The notes under the pieces: model-generated
The model's input: the letters and a program-made list of their open reading frames with translations, nothing else
Database searches by the model: none
Told to the model about the DNA's origin: nothing
Program-made: the position numbers and the translations under genes
Part shown: piece after piece, positions 1-10,867 of the stretch
Numbering within the stretch: position 1 is the stretch's first letter
Layout: every line of letters starts with the position of its first letter
Assembly (NCBI GenBank): GCA_032718565.1
Contig: JAVGVS010000099.1
Coordinates: 370,972 to 434,971, forward strand
From: Distichodus sexfasciatus
Taxonomy: Eukaryota > Chordata > Actinopteri > Characiformes > Distichodontidae
DNA: 64,000 nt
Direction of reading: 5' to 3'

Positions 1-3000
1 CTGAATGTTTAAAACATTATGTGGAGACAATTTTGTACTTGAACACTTTGTGACTTTGTGTCATGGTAATTATTAAATGTTTTCTATGGAAAAGCATATG
101 ACCTGTGTGAATTATATATGTTCTACGTATATTTGTTAATGCTGTGCTTTTTCCACATTGATTTTTTCAGAAGCAGTTGAATTAAAGTAAAGCAGATATC
201 AAGTAAATAACTGAAAAGTTTTATACTTCACGTAATTGAATTTGGGGGTGTCTTTAAAAAGATGCCAGACAAAAGTCTCAGAGTTTAGGCTAACTAAAAA
301 TCAGAGGTGTATAAAAAACAAAATGACTAGTAAAAGTTAAGTCACCCTTTAGTAAGTGAGTGAGTGAGTGATCGTATATAATGAGACTTGAGTCAAAGTA
401 CTCGTATTTAGAGTATAATAAAACCTCCCCCTCTCAGTGTTCTTTTCCAAAAAGAAGAACAGGATTGCGTTCTCTCACTGCAGACAAGGTCGGGTTGCAA
501 AATGGAACAAGTGATTACTGAAAATGCACTTGAGTAAAAAGGACAATCATTTTCATAACTGTAGTCAAGAACAGAGTGAAAGTTGATACTATTGATACTC
601 ATTATGAAAATAAAGTATCCAAATAATGCGTAACTACAAATGCACTACATCGATTCTTTCCTTTATGGCAGCATATGACAGTTGGTCCTGTACAAAAAAC
701 AATAATCCACAACACGTTATGCATGTTCTGTAGTATATTTGTAATGTTTGTGATGTAGATTTTAAATACAAACCGTATCTTTATGGAATCTGTGTGTGCA
801 GATTGGTGTTGATCAGGTGAATGGAGATAGCAAGGAGGACAGGAGTGACGCAGCACGGAGAGAGCCAAGGCTAAAGACCTTTTGTATGAGCACGAACAGT
901 GGGGTTGATGTGATGTACATACGACCTCTGGAAGCAATTATACCACAAGGTTTTTTACCACTCCTTTGCACACAATGGCCTTTCCGTGCAAGAAGGACAC
1001 GCGGAAGCACAAATATATATATATGAAGCTCTCAGTATTAAAGCATTGTCTGGGATGAGGAAAAGCAAGACAGACTCACTTATATCATCTTTTATTGCAT
1101 TTATCTTTGCATTTGTTTATTAACATTGGATTTTTAAATAAAGACCTGCCCTCCATCCTCACTGTTACATCTTTTAGATCTCATTAGGTTAGAACCACAT
1201 ACTTTTCACTGGTAAAATACAGTAATCAGTCATTTATTGGTTCTTGCTTCGTAATTTACTTGTTCTGGTTTCCCAATCTCTAAAATTCAATGAATCTGTA
1301 TATGACCCTGTTATAACACAGGGAAATGTCAGGAAAAGATGCTTTGGTTAACTGATCATGCAAATTGTAGAGATGTTAAACCGCACAATCTGTATAGCAA
1401 ATGGATTATTGAGTAAGCATGAAGGATCTGAGAAAAAGTGCAAACCCACTGAAAAAATTGCTTTATAAAGTTAGTTATTACTCATTTATTGAGAATAGTA
1501 GCAAATGCAACAAGGATTAAAATTGGCTTATTCATGTGATTTATCACTATTCTGAATGAAAATACTTTTAACCTAAGTCAGTCTCAGTATAATTTTTTTT
1601 AAAAATGGAATAAGATCCAAAACAGACTGTGAAAGCATTGTCATGGAAAAGCCTTAAAATATGGTTCAGTGATTAAGTGGTCAGTGACTCATTTGTATGT
1701 AATTTATTTTAACCAAAGTCACATGGGTTGTTTTTTTTTTTGCCGTTCATTTTAGTAAGATTAAATAATTACCCTCCCCGGGTAAAGGTGTAAACATGCG
1801 GATGGAATCTTGTCCAACGAGCATCACCACTTCCTAAGCTTACTAAAATTGCACTTACAGTTGAAGAGGAGATAAGAAGTGTCTAATTAACAGATTAAGT
1901 TGTAAAATATCTTAGCTACTATAAAACAGCAGGATTTGTGAAGAGCAAATACATACACCACATAGTTACTTCTCAATAGGTTTGTTATGAGACTGTTAAT
2001 CCATAAAATGTTGCCATTCAGTGTGTGACTATTACTATATTACTTGACACCTTAATTCATTTTTTTTTTTTTTTACATTTATTTAAGGAACAGGCAGCCA
2101 TCACTCCTTTATGTCATTTTACGCATAATGTACACTTAAGTGGACCGCTATTTATACTAATCATTTTAAACCAGTTTAGAAGCCAGTGAAGCCATGCAGC
2201 CAGAAGGATTCAATTAATGCCTCAAATTAACCACCCATGGTGCACACAAGCATCTGCACGATAAATAGTTTCTGATAGACGTGTTTTGATCATTCACTGC
2301 CGACTGAGATGTTTAAACCTGTTTCATAATGGACCGAAATTCGGTGTCAGTGCAGTCATGGAACATGTCTTATTAGGAAGACATTTCGACCCCTAGATCA
2401 TTCAGTTCTTCTATTACGCAAAAGCAGACAAATTGGATAAAAAAGAAAGACACGTCAGGAATCGTAGAAAATAAAACAATTGTAAAATGTATTTTGCGCT
2501 TCTTCTTGCACTTTTGGCACCAGGTATGGTAGTGAATGACTTGAAAATGTTATTCCAAATTTGTGCCTTAAGCCGTTTTGAATGCAGAAGCGGCATTTCC
2601 GTTGTTTTCTCCCGATGCCGTGTGGCGTGCAGATGCATATGATAAGTCTGATTGTTGGTGTCTGACCTCTGTGCTCTAATCAACAGTCCTCTTGGCTGGC
2701 ATTAACTCATCCACTGCCGAGACTTTTATCTTTCTGTTTAATGCTGTATTTTAAAAATGGTAAAAACCTAACTTTAGGTTCGAATTGAGTTCCAGTTTGA
2801 TGGAGACAAAATTGTTTCTCTTCTGTTCTTCCCCCTTCCCGATCTATTCTGAGAGTAGCCTAATAAAAGACACCAAAACACTTCAAACATGTTTAAAGTT
2901 TGGTTGTTTTTAAAGTGAGCACATTTAGAAAATATAATATTATGTAACAGCAGGATTGAAGATGCCTAATGTTTTGCACAAACATGCATGCAAGAAAATT

Positions 3001-4286
3001 TGCTATTCGTCGGTTGCACATTCTGTTCTTACCTAAGAATATATCTCAAATAAGGAAACTTTGTTGAATGTCAAAATCCACATGAAAACAGATTTCTTCT
3101 TAAGAATGTTTGGTGAACGAGGCCCATTGCCCTTAATTATCTTATTATTGTACAGAGAACTCAAAAATAAAATAAATAACTTAAAAATGATTTAATGTGT
3201 CACATTATTTAAATTGGTAAATGAAAAGATATCTTTTATTATTTTAAATGGGAAATAAAAACATCATTAGTTAATTCAATGTGTCATGAATTATATAAAA
3301 CTGAAACTAAAAACATTGTTAATTAATTCAATTTCATGAATTATCTAAAATGGGAGGAAACACCAATTAATTAAAATGTAATGTTAAAATGTAAGTAGAA
3401 TTATTTCACCATTTGTTTAATTTGGGCACTTTCAGCACATCATGAAATGATGTTATCTGTCAGTCTGACCCATCAGAGTCAGTGAGGGAGACTAACGCTG
3501 AATCTACTCAAGGCGATGTGTCTACAAACATGCCTGTTCACACATAAACAAGCCAGTCACCTTGAGCAGACCAGCGTTAGTACCACCACTGACTTTGATG
3601 TGTCCCTAAATTAAATAAATGGTGAAATAATTTAATATGGCACACTTAATTAATAAATAATCAAATTATTTCCCATTTTTAATAATTTATAAGACATTTA
3701 ATTAATGAGGTTTTTATTTTCAATTTTATGTAATTAATGACACAAAGTAAGGAATTATCTTTTAATTTCCTGTTTTAAATAATTCAGGACATACGAAATT
3801 AATTAATTAATTATTGATTTATTTATCTATTAAATATTGGCACTTTTCGCCTTCATTAATTTACCAGCACAATACCCCTTATAAAAATACAATCATTATT
3901 GTGCAGTACATATGAGTTGACAAAAACACAGTTTTATACATGAATTATGAATATATTATTCCATCAGGACAGATTCATTAGATTAGGATGTCATTCGTTT
4001 AAATCTAGTTGTTTGACTACATGCTGATTTAAAAAGGCTCATAATCAGTTCTAAAAAGTCTTCTACACATGCCGGTCTCTGATATTCTGGTCGGCAAAAG
4101 TAGATAAACAGAGGTAGATGTGATACTCAAACCTGTGTTCTACAGTTACTGTTCATATTTTAAATCTCAACATTACAATCCGAACATGAGTAATCTTGCC
4201 GTTGTTTGTATTTAAATGTTTAAATTTAAAATGTGACGGTTGGACGTTGGTTTGCTGAGCAGAGGACAGTGTAGATACAGAGCACA
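1..4286. other. AT-rich gene-poor region
   Basis: I see no recognisable gene on either strand. Open frames here are at most about 110 codons, with no recognisable domain and no convincing splice context. The stretch around 290-620 contains 'aagtactcgtattta'-type sequence resembling a dispersed fish repeat also seen at 34.8-35.6 kb. Short poly-T runs occur near 1730 and 2060. The AT-rich part from about 3150 to 3850 is a foldback, listed separately. Confidence 0.6.
3150..3850. repeat. Large foldback (inverted repeat) element
   Basis: The stretch at 3466-3513 is the imperfect reverse complement of 3560-3604; both arms contain the core 'actaacgctg'/'cagcgttagt'. Outside these arms AT-rich sequence continues the symmetry on both sides (repeated TTAATTAAT-type words left and right). 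The central loop is about 45 bases. It contains no coding sequence. This is the architecture of a non-autonomous foldback or MITE-like element; no family is recognised and the outer ends are approximate. Confidence 0.5.
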
Positions 4287-5413
4287 ATGAGCGCAGTGAT
4301 GAGCAGTGCAGCGATGGATCAAAAGAAAAAGAGATGCAGGAAAAGAGGTACAAACAGTGTGAATACATGTCGAAATCATATAATATCATTATTTTAAGAC
4401 TAAAGTTTTAAAAGGCGCTTTGAAATGAATTTGCCCGTTTTTCTTGGCGTTTAAAGAGAGAGACGGCCATGTGAAGAGGCCCATGAACGCTTTCATGATC
4501 TGGGCGAGAAAAAATAGGCCTATTCTGCAGGAGGCAAACCCCAGCATGCCCAACGCTGACATCAGCATCCAGCTCGGCCAGATTTGGCAAAATATGAGCA
4601 CGGAGCATAAACAGCCTTTTTATGAGGAGTCATTTCGCCTCAAAATGGAGCACGAGAGGGACCATCCTGGTAAGTGTTTTCATATAAATAGTAAGAAATC
4701 AACAAAGACATGAACACAAGAGAAATCTTTTTTTTTTTTTAATTATATGCTTAACATTTTATTTAATGTCTTATTTAGATTATGCCTACAAGCCCAAAAA
4801 AAGGAGGCAAAACGTCCCAGACAGAGCTGGTAGTCCACTTATCTCTTCTGAGGCCTCATCAACCTCTTGTCTGGTACAAACTCACATGGCTGCCCCACAC
4901 AGTAAGTATATTTGAGTGAGAAAAATCAAATATTAGATCATAAACATATAACTGCTGAACGTATTTGATGCAATGCACATCTACATTTTACATTTGAACT
5001 GATGTTTTGCTTATTATTAACTTAAGTAAACACTGGCTGTGCATAAAAAAAATACATTTATATGATTTGTGCTACTTTTCAACTTTTCAGATGAACAACA
5101 GACTGGTGGCATGATAAGGGAGACTCTCTGGAGCACCATTAATCTCCACAACCCTATGCCTGCACCTGCTTTCTCGTTCTCCCAGCCTTCCTTTTCTTGT
5201 GTCTCTCCTCCGTCATTTTCTGAGTATACCTTTCCTTTTGCCCCATTTCCTCTTACAAATTTTGACCTCCCCTTCTCACCTGAGGCATCTCTTTTCCCAC
5301 ATGTCCCAGAGCCTCTTTCTAATGTTACAAATTTCACATCTTTTACCCCAAATGCTGTTCCCCCTGTTTCTCATTTGGAGTTTGATTTTGACTTATCTTT
5401 GTTTGACAAATAA
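4287..5413 (+). CDS. Short SOX-family transcription factor, SOX30-like HMG box
   Basis: Four exons: 4287-4347, 4457-4669, 4779-4901, 5091-5413 (720 nt, 239 aa). All introns are GT-AG and the phases close. Exon 1 encodes a short basic start (QKKKRCRKR). Exon 2 encodes most of the HMG box, with the SOX signature RPMNAFMIW at about residues 27-35 and then ADISIQLGQIW. Exon 3 finishes the box (DYAYKPKKRR, a likely nuclear-localisation tail). Exon 4 encodes a Pro/Ser/Phe-rich tail ending in an acidic, hydrophobic FDFDLSLFDK, a plausible activation segment. By family knowledge SOX HMG boxes bind and bend AACAAT-type DNA in the nucleus. The flanking GHVKRPMNAFM, and the pattern RP.L..ANP...NA.IS.QLG, match SOX30 better than other groups, but SOX30 is usually several hundred residues longer. 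This is therefore a truncated, diverged or lineage-specific SOX30 relative. The start is the first ATG of exon 1; later in-frame ATGs at codons 5 and 10 are possible. A polyadenylation-like ATTAAA lies just after the stop, near 5461. Confidence 0.8.
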
Positions 5414-5741
5414 GCTACTATTAAGTACAATTGTTCAAGTTCTTATGTTTGTCATAGTCTATTAAAACATATATAACCTCATTTTTAAATGATCTCTTTT
5501 ATTCTCCATGTGCCCCACCAATCTTTTTTATTGTCCTGATCCTGCCTGTATACTAAGAAGTCTAGCAAAATAAGTAAAAAAAACTAACATAAACATATGC
5601 TTCTTTGGCACTCTCAGAAAATAAACTTCATGTTTAAGGAACAAAATCATGTCACTGGAGCGGTACCCTCAAAGGAACAAAATTGTACCTCATGTATTTG
5701 TACTATCTGTGGAGCAATATTGTACCTCTGAGGAACAACTA

Positions 5742-6765
5742 CAGACATGTGAGAAAATTAGGACACCCCATTAAATAATCAGCTCTTTATTAAGAAATGT
5801 TCACATATCAACCCCAAACATGTTTTTATGTATTTCTGGAAAAGAAAGTGACTTAATTGCAATTAAACGACAAAAGTTTACATTTTTTTACACATCAAAA
5901 AAAAAGATATGAACAAAAATGTGTATTTTAATTGAGCAAAAAGTTAGGACACCCTACCCCCTAATAACTAGTGTTGCCCCCTTTGGCTGATATAACTTCA
6001 GTGAGACGCCTTTTGTAGCCTTTTTCTCTTAGAGAGCAAAGGTTTCCTCCTTGCACACCTCCCATGAAAGTCAAACTTGTGTAGTCTCTTTCTGATAGTA
6101 GAGTCATGCACTTTCACATCGACAGTAGCCAGAGCCTGATGTAGTTCCCGTGATGACATTTTAGGATTTTTGATGACTTCTTTGAGCATCTTGCGGTCTG
6201 CTCTGGGGGTGAATTTGCTTGGATGGCCAGACCTGCGCAAGGTGGCAGTTGTTTTGAATGTCCTCCACTTGTAAACAATTTTCCGGATGGTGGAATGGCT
6301 GATGTTAAATTCTTTTGAGATCTTTTTAAATCCCTTACCAGACTCATAAGCGACCACAATCTTCTTTCTGAGGGCATCAGACAGCTCTTTAGATCTCACC
6401 ATGGCGCTCACTTCAACAGTCAGGAGCACACCAAACTAAATCTGAGGTTTAAATAGGGCAAGTCTCCTTTGAAATGCTGGGTAACGATGTACTGATCATG
6501 TGCACCTGACGTGATACACCTGTGTGTGATTTTAACCATTTTAAGTGGGATAATATGTGGGGGTGTCCTAATTTATTCCTCACCAGAAATTGCATTCTTT
6601 TTAAATTACATTACACAGAAAGTTTTAAAAAGGTTTTTCTTATTTTTTGGTTATATTATTTGGATCCCTCAGTATCATTAAAACTGATATTAAATATCCA
6701 TAGGTCCAAATATATTTTAAAATATACAGGCTTTCATAGGGTGTCCTAATTTTCTCACATGACTG
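5742..6765 (-). mobile_element. Tc1/mariner transposon, internally deleted
   Basis: Terminal inverted repeats are visible: CAGACATGTGAGAAAATTAG at the left and its near-perfect reverse complement (CTAATTTTCTCACATGACTG) at the right. Each end abuts a TA dinucleotide (5740-5741 and 6766-6767), the hallmark Tc1/mariner target duplication. At about 1.02 kb it is shorter than a full Tc1 element (about 1.6 kb). The internal reading frame (5998-6429, minus strand) covers only the DNA-binding half of the transposase, so the copy is non-autonomous. Confidence 0.9.
5998..6429 (-). pseudogene. Truncated Tc1 transposase (N-terminal helix-turn-helix part)
   Basis: An intact frame of 143 codons. It shows the first paired-like HTH (ELSDALRKKIVVAYESGKG) and the second HTH (STIRKIVYKW through PRADRKMLKEVIKNPKMSS). 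It continues to HDSTIRKRLHKFDFHGRCAR and RKPLLS, the junction that normally leads into the DDE catalytic domain. After that it reads a few unrelated residues and stops. The D, D and E residues are absent, so it cannot catalyse transposition. It could still encode a DNA-binding fragment, but nothing suggests host use. Confidence 0.85.
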
Positions 6766-6868
6766 TATGTACCATACAGGATTACTACAAAATTGTACCT
6801 TTTGCAAGAGTATATTACTATCTCATTAGGGTACAGCCCCAGTGACAAAGCCATTTTGTACCTTTAAG

Positions 6869-7900
6869 TGGCAAAAATGTTTCTTCATATGCTCCTTTTC
6901 TAAAAGAAATACAAGATAAACTGTTTCCAACGGTGTAGTAAATAGCGAGAATTGTATTCTTTTTTCTGATTTAATGTTTTGAACCCAAAGCATTACACAT
7001 TTGAAATTCATTCCCATATATGCAAAGCCTTAATGCATCTTAATGATCTGCAAAGAATTTGTGCTTCTGGAACTGAAGACAACCTTTAAAATCAGTAAGA
7101 ACTTGTGGAACACTCGTGCAGTTTTGCTCAGCCTGAATACAATCCCAAACATCCTCAAAAGAGCAGTATTGATTAAGCTCCTAAACAGGGATGTTAGTAG
7201 CTGCCTACCTTGCAACCCCTTCAGTATTTCTTGTTGCACAACCTGTGGGAGGTGGATTTGTTCTTTACATTTGAGCACATTTAGCATTTAGGTTTTCTCT
7301 ACATTGGAGCAACAGGTCATTTATTACAGAAGGAGCAGGCGTTACAAAAGAATCAGTAACACTACGAGGATGCTGCTCTTCCTTCACCACTGTTTCTTCA
7401 GTGCGAAATTCAGTGTCTACAGGCAATATCGTGACGTCTTAAAGACTCATATGAAAATGTAGCCTGACAGAAAATGAAGACCACAAGTTACTGTAAAATT
7501 TGGCTCATTTAAGACCTATGTGATGCACAATTACAAGTAAAAATACTGGTGTTAAACATACTTAAGTAAAAGTACAAAGTGCTCTTCTCAAAAACAAATC
7601 GTTGGGCTAGTTTTTTTTTTTTTTTTTTTTTTTAGCAGTTGACGTTTATTGAATAAATGTTCCATGCCGTTTTTCTTGTCCAATCTTGAATTTTATTGTG
7701 GGAAGTGAAGTTTTTTTTAAATGGTCGCTTAAATGATCTGGCTATTGTGAGGAATTGAACACAGACTACCGAAATGCCGGTCAAACTTCTGAATAATAAT
7801 TTAGATTGTAGGCCTATTTAGTCATGAAATGTCATTTTTAAAGTAGTGAAGTAGATTACTTCATTCATTCAAATGGGAGGTGGGCTGGAATATTGTAAAT
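6869..7900. other. Intergenic region upstream of avp
   Basis: No recognised gene. There are open frames of 82-85 codons on both strands across 7030-7290 without recognisable motifs. A poly-T run lies at about 7612-7634. A second TGACGTC motif occurs near 7431-7438 in a stretch (7380-7610) that looks like dispersed repeat sequence. Confidence 0.4.
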
Positions 7901-7940
7901 GTCGTGACGTCTCTCAGCATCTCTGTGTGCTGTATAAAGG
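7901..7940 (+). promoter_or_regulatory. avp core promoter: CRE-like site and TATA box
   Basis: GTGACGTC at about 7904-7911 is a cAMP-response-element-like motif. TATAAA at 7933-7938 is a canonical TATA box, 71 bases before the avp ATG, leaving room for a short 5' UTR. From general knowledge, neurohypophysial hormone promoters are TATA-driven and respond to cAMP through CRE/AP1-like sites. The motifs are seen; their function is inferred. Confidence 0.6.
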
Positions 7941-8008
7941 CTGCTCCTCCGCACCGCGCTGTTTGTTTGACCGCAGCTGCAGGCGACGGCGCGCGGGAAA
8001 AAATCACC

Positions 8009-8463
8009 ATGTCGGACTCTTGGCTCGCACTGCGCACGCTCTGTGTGCTCGCGCTCGCGTCGCTATGTGCCTCGTGCTATATCCAGAACTGTCCGCGCGG
8101 AGGGAAGCGCGCGCTTCCGGTTAACGGCGTCCGGCAGGTAAGTTACACACTTACATTATCACAAATATCACAGAACATTAACAAGCAATTTTAGTATTTA
8201 CATAATTCAGACGTTAATCCATGTTGTGTCTTTTTCTTGCACTTGCATTTTGATAATAATAATAATAATAAATAATAATATTAATGATATTATTGAATGA
8301 TAATACAATACTAATAATACTTTAACAAATTTGATTAGACACTTATTGCTATATAATAATAAATTCAAATGTTGGTGCAGAAGCAAATAAATGTGAACGT
8401 TAAGAAAACTCTCTTCTGACTCAGTATTGTGTTGTCTCATTAATTATGTGGATGCAAATAATT

Positions 8464-8542
<79 letters not shown>

Positions 8543-10724
8543 CATTTCATCAATGCAGAGATCTCTCAAACCTTATGGGTTCCTCGTTGATCACTCAGCT
8601 TATATTGTTCAAATGTATTATTGATGAATGTGTTATCATAAAGGGTTTGAGATCCATGGTGTGCATAGAGGTTTATAAAGTGGGCCATCAAAGTATCATT
8701 TCAGAGCTATTACTGTTTCAAGATTCAAGATTCTTTATTTGTCACGTGCAAGTTATACAGGTACAACATGCAGTGAAATGTATCCTGATCCGCTCTTTTA
8801 ACTGTGCAATAGACAAGGGAAAGACAAAATAGACACAATACAACTCACAAACATAAGACTGACTTAAATAAGGGGGTTGGGGTAACACGACGAAAAAATA
8901 AAACTATATATTAAACAATAAGGAACATAAAGTCACATGTGCAATATAAAGTTACATGTGCAAGTTTTTAACCCGAGATTGCAAAATTGTGCTAAGACAG
9001 AACAGGTGCAATGAGATGATTTTTTAAAGTGCCAAGTGCAACTGCAGCATAGCAGACAGAGTAGAGCATGTGATATTGGACAAAGAAACGTGGCAACCAG
9101 TATAAGTGATTATCACAATTGAGGTTTATATAACAGTCAGACAGTATAAGTTATCGTAGCAATATGAGGTATGTATTAGCAGCATGTAATAACATGGACA
9201 ATTACAGTATAAGTTATCGTAATGATGTGAGGTATGTATTAGTAGCATGTAATAACAGAACTTAAAAGGGCATGTCCTTGTTCAGAAAACGGATGTTACT
9301 GTATGTAGTTCAGGTTAACAGGTTAATGAGCAAGAATTAATGAATAACATTGTTCATGTACTTTCAAAAGCTGTTTAATTGTTCAGGGAAAAGCCCCATG
9401 AACAGAATTTTTGATGCATCAAACTGCTTTATATGAGTGGGTCTTTCCATTAGTGCATGGCTTGTGGGCCCGGGGACCGGGGTCTCTGCTTTGGCCCCAG
9501 TATTTGCTGTGGAGAAGGTTTGGGCTGCTACGTGGGCTCTCCAGAGGCTGCTGCCTGCATGGAGGAGAACTTCTTGCCCAGTCCCTGTGAGAGTGGCTGG
9601 ACATCCTGCGGATCAGATGGCGGCCGATGCGCTGCTCCAGGCATCTGCTGCAACTCAGGTTAGAGTCTGACCTCCGTCTGTGTTGCTGTTATTCTCTAAC
9701 ATTTACATTCTTCTTTACATATACAGTACTGTGCAAAAGTTTTAGGCAGGTGTGAAAAAATGCTGTAAACAAAGAATGCTTTCAGAAATATAAATAATGT
9801 TTTTTTTTAATCAATTTACAAAATGCAAAGTGAGTGAACAAAAGAAAAATCTAAATCAAATCAATATTTGGTGTTACTACCTTTTGCCTTCAAACCAGCA
9901 TCAATTCTTATAGGTACACTTGCACAAAGTCAGGGATTTTGTGGGATTATAGTCATTATATTATTTTGTAGTCATTATATTATTTTGTAGGATTATAGTC
10001 ATTATATTATTTTGTAGGATTATAGTTATTATATTATTTTGTAGTTATTATTTTGTAGGATTATAGGATTATAGATCTGTGGTTAGTTCTCCAAGATGTT
10101 TGGAACAACCTACCAGCCAAGTTCCTTCAAAAACTGTGTGCAAGTGTACCTAGAAGAATTGATGCTGCTTTGAAGGCAAAGGGTGGTCACACCAAATATT
10201 GATTTGATTCAGATTTCTCTTTCATTCATTCACTGCATTTTGTTGATTGATGAAAATAAATGATTAACACTTCCATTTTTGAAAGCATTCTTTGTTTACA
10301 GCATTTTTTCACACCTGCCTTAAACCTTTGCACAGTACTGTATTTATAGGTCTTGTTATTGGTAACTGTTCCAATACAAATATTTTTATATTTATTTATA
10401 AAATATTTGTTTTTTGAATTTTGCTTAATCTTTGAGATGATCAGGATACATATCACTAAATGTACTTGTATAAATATGTATTTTACAAATAAAGGATTTA
10501 AATCTTAAAACTTTAATATCTTTATACATTTTGCATCCTAACTGACCTTTTGACCTCATAATTGACCTTCTTTTGCAGAGGGTTGCGTCCTGGACTCAAA
10601 CTGTTCAGAAGACAGCCGGTATGGACCTGTGGTGGAAGAAAATGCCAGGCTGAGAAGTTCCTCAACAGGCCAGATGTTGCTGCATCTCCTCAATCTAGTC
10701 TCAAGGGGACAGAGACAGTTTTGA
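8009..10724 (+). CDS. avp: Vasotocin-neurophysin precursor
   Basis: Three exons: 8009-8137, 9454-9658, 10579-10724 (480 nt, 159 aa), GT-AG introns, phases close. Residues 1-22 are a hydrophobic signal peptide (ALRTLCVLALASLCAS). The hormone CYIQNCPRG follows, then G-K-R for amidation and dibasic cleavage. Arg at position 8 and Ile at position 3 define vasotocin, not isotocin or vasopressin. Exon 2 encodes the cysteine-rich neurophysin core (ACGPGDRGLCFGPSICCG through GICCNSG). Exon 3 supplies the last neurophysin cysteines (EGCVLDSNC) and a leucine-rich copeptin-like tail (LLHLLNLV). The intron positions match the classic hormone / neurophysin core / tail exon plan. Made in hypothalamic neurons, the hormone is carried by neurophysin and acts on V1/V2-type receptors in osmoregulation, stress and social behaviour (family knowledge). 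No obvious cleavage site separates neurophysin from the tail, as expected in fish. Both introns carry transposon sequence. Confidence 0.97.
8464..8542. repeat. (ATT)n microsatellite in avp intron 1
   Basis: About 26 uninterrupted ATT/TTA units, ending in 'atcattt'. A second interrupted (AAT)n tract lies just upstream at about 8252-8285. It is intronic and translates only to homopolymer artefacts. Confidence 0.95.
8722..9280 (-). mobile_element. LINE 3' end (reverse orientation) in avp intron 1
   Basis: The sequence begins 'attctttatttgtcacgtg' and 'acatgcagtgaaatg', the hallmark of reversed 3' ends of fish L2/Rex-like LINEs. Similar sequence occurs at 36.48-36.74 kb ('ctttattgtcat'). Inside, the words 'agtataagttatcgta' and 'gaggtatgtattag' repeat two or three times between about 9140 and 9255. 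No coding part survives. Family assignment is by resemblance only. Confidence 0.55.
9724..10340. mobile_element. Tc1/mariner-like MITE in avp intron 2
   Basis: Long terminal inverted repeats of about 60 bases: CAGTACTGTGCAAAAGTTTT at the left and its mirror (ending TTTGCACAGTACTG) at the right. Both arms contain GTGAAAAAATGCTGTAAACA or its complement, and TA flanks each end (9722-9723, 10341-10342). The interior (about 9945-10075) is a degenerate tandem repeat with unit 'gtcattatattattttgtag'. The fragment 'ttggaacaacctaccagcc' is a remnant of a Tc1-type transposase gene. It is non-autonomous. Confidence 0.85.
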
Positions 10725-10861
10725 AATTTGAGATTTTAATTTCCTTCTCAAATTCCATACCTCCAGCTCCTTGAACTCTTTGGATTCATTACTTCACTAT
10801 TAATTATTCTGTCTCAAAACCTGAAGAAAAGTTATTTCAAGGCAAAAGTGTGTAAATACAC

Positions 10862-10867
10862 AATAAA
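10862..10867 (+). terminator. avp polyadenylation signal
   Basis: AATAAA 138 bases after the avp stop codon, the first canonical hexamer downstream. It is followed by T-rich sequence ('cttattttcttg'). It would give a short 3' UTR, as is usual for this gene family. Confidence 0.7.

Larger units (their letters stand above)
5632..6868. repeat. Old inverted-repeat element carrying a Tc1 insertion
   Basis: The left end (GTCACTGGAGCGGTACCCT at 5651) is matched by the reverse complement of the right end (AGGGTACAGCCCCAGTGAC, ending 6846). The similarity extends outwards about 20 bases on both sides (aaggaacaaaatcat against aaaggtacaaaatgg). The inner sequence repeats 'ttgtacct' words. The Tc1 element at 5742-6765 sits inside it, so this MITE-like element is the older of the two. 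No coding sequence of its own is seen. Confidence 0.6.

Noticed and set aside
602..1026. Overlapping frames of 111, 76 and 65 codons on both strands
   Set aside because: Overlap of unrelated frames, no domain, no splice or promoter signals.
8427..8832. Frames of 65 and 128 codons across the (ATT)n tract
   Set aside because: Homopolymeric Ile/Leu/Tyr from a microsatellite inside avp intron 1.
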